A DNA stretch of 15,697 bases from Yinghuangia elevatio (GTDB taxonomy: Bacteria > Actinomycetota > Actinomycetes > Streptomycetales > Streptomycetaceae): assembly GCF_040649515.1 (NCBI RefSeq), contig NZ_JBEZFP010000188.1, positions 1 to 15,697 of the forward strand, in the 5' to 3' direction. The notes beneath the pieces were generated by a model. The model made no database searches. It had not been told where the DNA came from and worked only from the letters and a program-made list of their open reading frames with translations. The position numbers and the translations under genes were made by a program. Shown here one piece after another: positions 15,274 through 15,697 of this stretch. How positions within the stretch are numbered: the stretch's first letter is position 1; each line of letters begins with the position of its first letter.

Positions 15274-15608
15274 GGACGCGAGCGGGACGTCAGGTGGGGG
15301 CCACCGTTCCACGGCGACGACGCCGCGTACTACCTCGCGGTCAACCGGAACCGGCGCGCCATGGTGCTCGACATGCGGTCGGACGAAGGCCTGGAAGCCG
15401 TACGCGCGTTGGCGGGTGCGGCGGACGTGGTCATCGAGAACTTCCGTTCCCGGCAGCTCGTTTCCCTCAGGCTCGACCGGGTCCGCACGTCGAGGCACCG
15501 CTGTTCGAGTGCGGTGTCGCGGAGCTCGTCAACCAGGCCGCGCACCGCCTGGTCGGCGGTGTCGTGCCTGGCCTGCTCGGCAACCTCCGTCCCAACGTTG
15601 CCCCCTAA
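15274..15608 (+). pseudogene. CaiB/BaiF (class III) CoA-transferase remnant, cut by an insertion sequence
   Basis: One frame (about 15274-15480) gives VRWGPPFHGDDAAYYLAVNRNRRA, then MRSDEGLEAVRALAGAADVV and IENFRSRQLVSLRLD. This is the region near residues 45-100 of CaiB/BaiF CoA-transferases, which move CoA between acids. A second frame (about 15486-15605) gives HVEAPLFECGVAELVNQAA and VPGLLGNLRPNVAP, a later region of the same family (near residue 200, from memory). The N-terminus is missing, about 100 residues have been lost between the two parts with a frame change, and the gene stops where family members read NxxPY. There the sequence turns into an insertion-sequence end, so the stop TAA at 15606 is created by the insertion. 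The gene is not functional. Confidence 0.65.
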
Positions 15609-15697
15609 GGCCTGTCCCGTAAGTGCCGGTCGCGGGTGGCATGATCTTGATGTGGCTGGTGTGATCACGGCGTCGGAGCCGTCCTGGATAGCCCCGT
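15607..15697 (+). mobile_element. Left end of an IS5-like insertion sequence (partial)
   Basis: GGCCTGTCCCGTAAG at about 15609-15623 resembles the terminal inverted repeats of Streptomyces IS5-type elements (from memory). A transposase start follows about 40 bases later. The element continues past the window, so its right end, length and target duplication cannot be seen. The preceding CTA/TAA would suit the short target sites used by this group. Confidence 0.55.
15652..15697 (+). CDS. IS5-family transposase, N-terminal fragment (runs off window)
   Basis: From GTG 15652 the frame reads VAGVITASEPSWIAP up to the window edge. ITASEPSWIAP is, from memory, the usual opening of a widespread actinomycete IS5-type DDE transposase that continues with a helix-turn-helix (FTGLSPRQF...). 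Only 15 codons are visible, and no catalytic residues. Upstream ATGs at 15641 and 15650 are in other frames. The protein would move the element that interrupted the CoA-transferase gene. Confidence 0.6.
   Translation, partial: MAGVITASEPSWIAP

Overview
The window is very GC-rich. Its codons end almost always in G or C, starts are often GTG with GGAGG-type ribosome binding sites, and the families are typical of filamentous actinomycetes: a SpoIIE/HATPase regulator, an SCO6745-like protein, a Tat lipoprotein with PQQ-like repeats, and many TetR/IclR-controlled oxidoreductases. The source is most likely a Streptomycetaceae chromosome (Streptomyces or a close relative), in an accessory region rich in catabolic genes and gene remnants. 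No rRNA, tRNA or CRISPR array was seen.

Layout. (1) 1-2253, minus strand: a cell-surface protein with a C-terminal membrane anchor, then a Tat-exported lipoprotein with an eight-repeat PQQ-like propeller. A decameric GC-rich repeat array lies between them. (2) 2440-6426: a divergent module. Leftward run two tandem NTF2/SnoaL-like proteins, a metal-dependent amidohydrolase and a luciferase-like flavin oxidoreductase, with stop/start overlaps within each pair. Rightward runs an IclR regulator. (3) 6539-9336: a VOC-fold protein, a short reading frame interrupted by TAG, an SCO6745-like protein, and a PAS-SpoIIE-HATPase regulator that has lost half of its phosphatase domain and its own stop codon. 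(4) 9631-12825: a Baeyer-Villiger monooxygenase and a divergent HSL-family esterase, with a near-perfect 16-bp palindrome between them and a 17-bp-stem terminator after the esterase. (5) 13250-15697: two TetR regulators, a truncated and frameshifted NTF2-like gene, a deleted CaiB/BaiF CoA-transferase remnant, and the left end of an IS5-like insertion sequence that interrupts that remnant.

How the genes may work together (inference). The Baeyer-Villiger enzyme and esterase would convert a ketone to an ester and then hydrolyse it. The IclR-linked enzymes look like a second small catabolic or tailoring set. The CoA-transferase remnant would fit acid activation but is dead. No substrate can be read from the sequence. 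At least four genes here are broken (7113-7331, 8240-9336, 14121-14410, 15274-15608), so the right half looks like a decaying accessory region.
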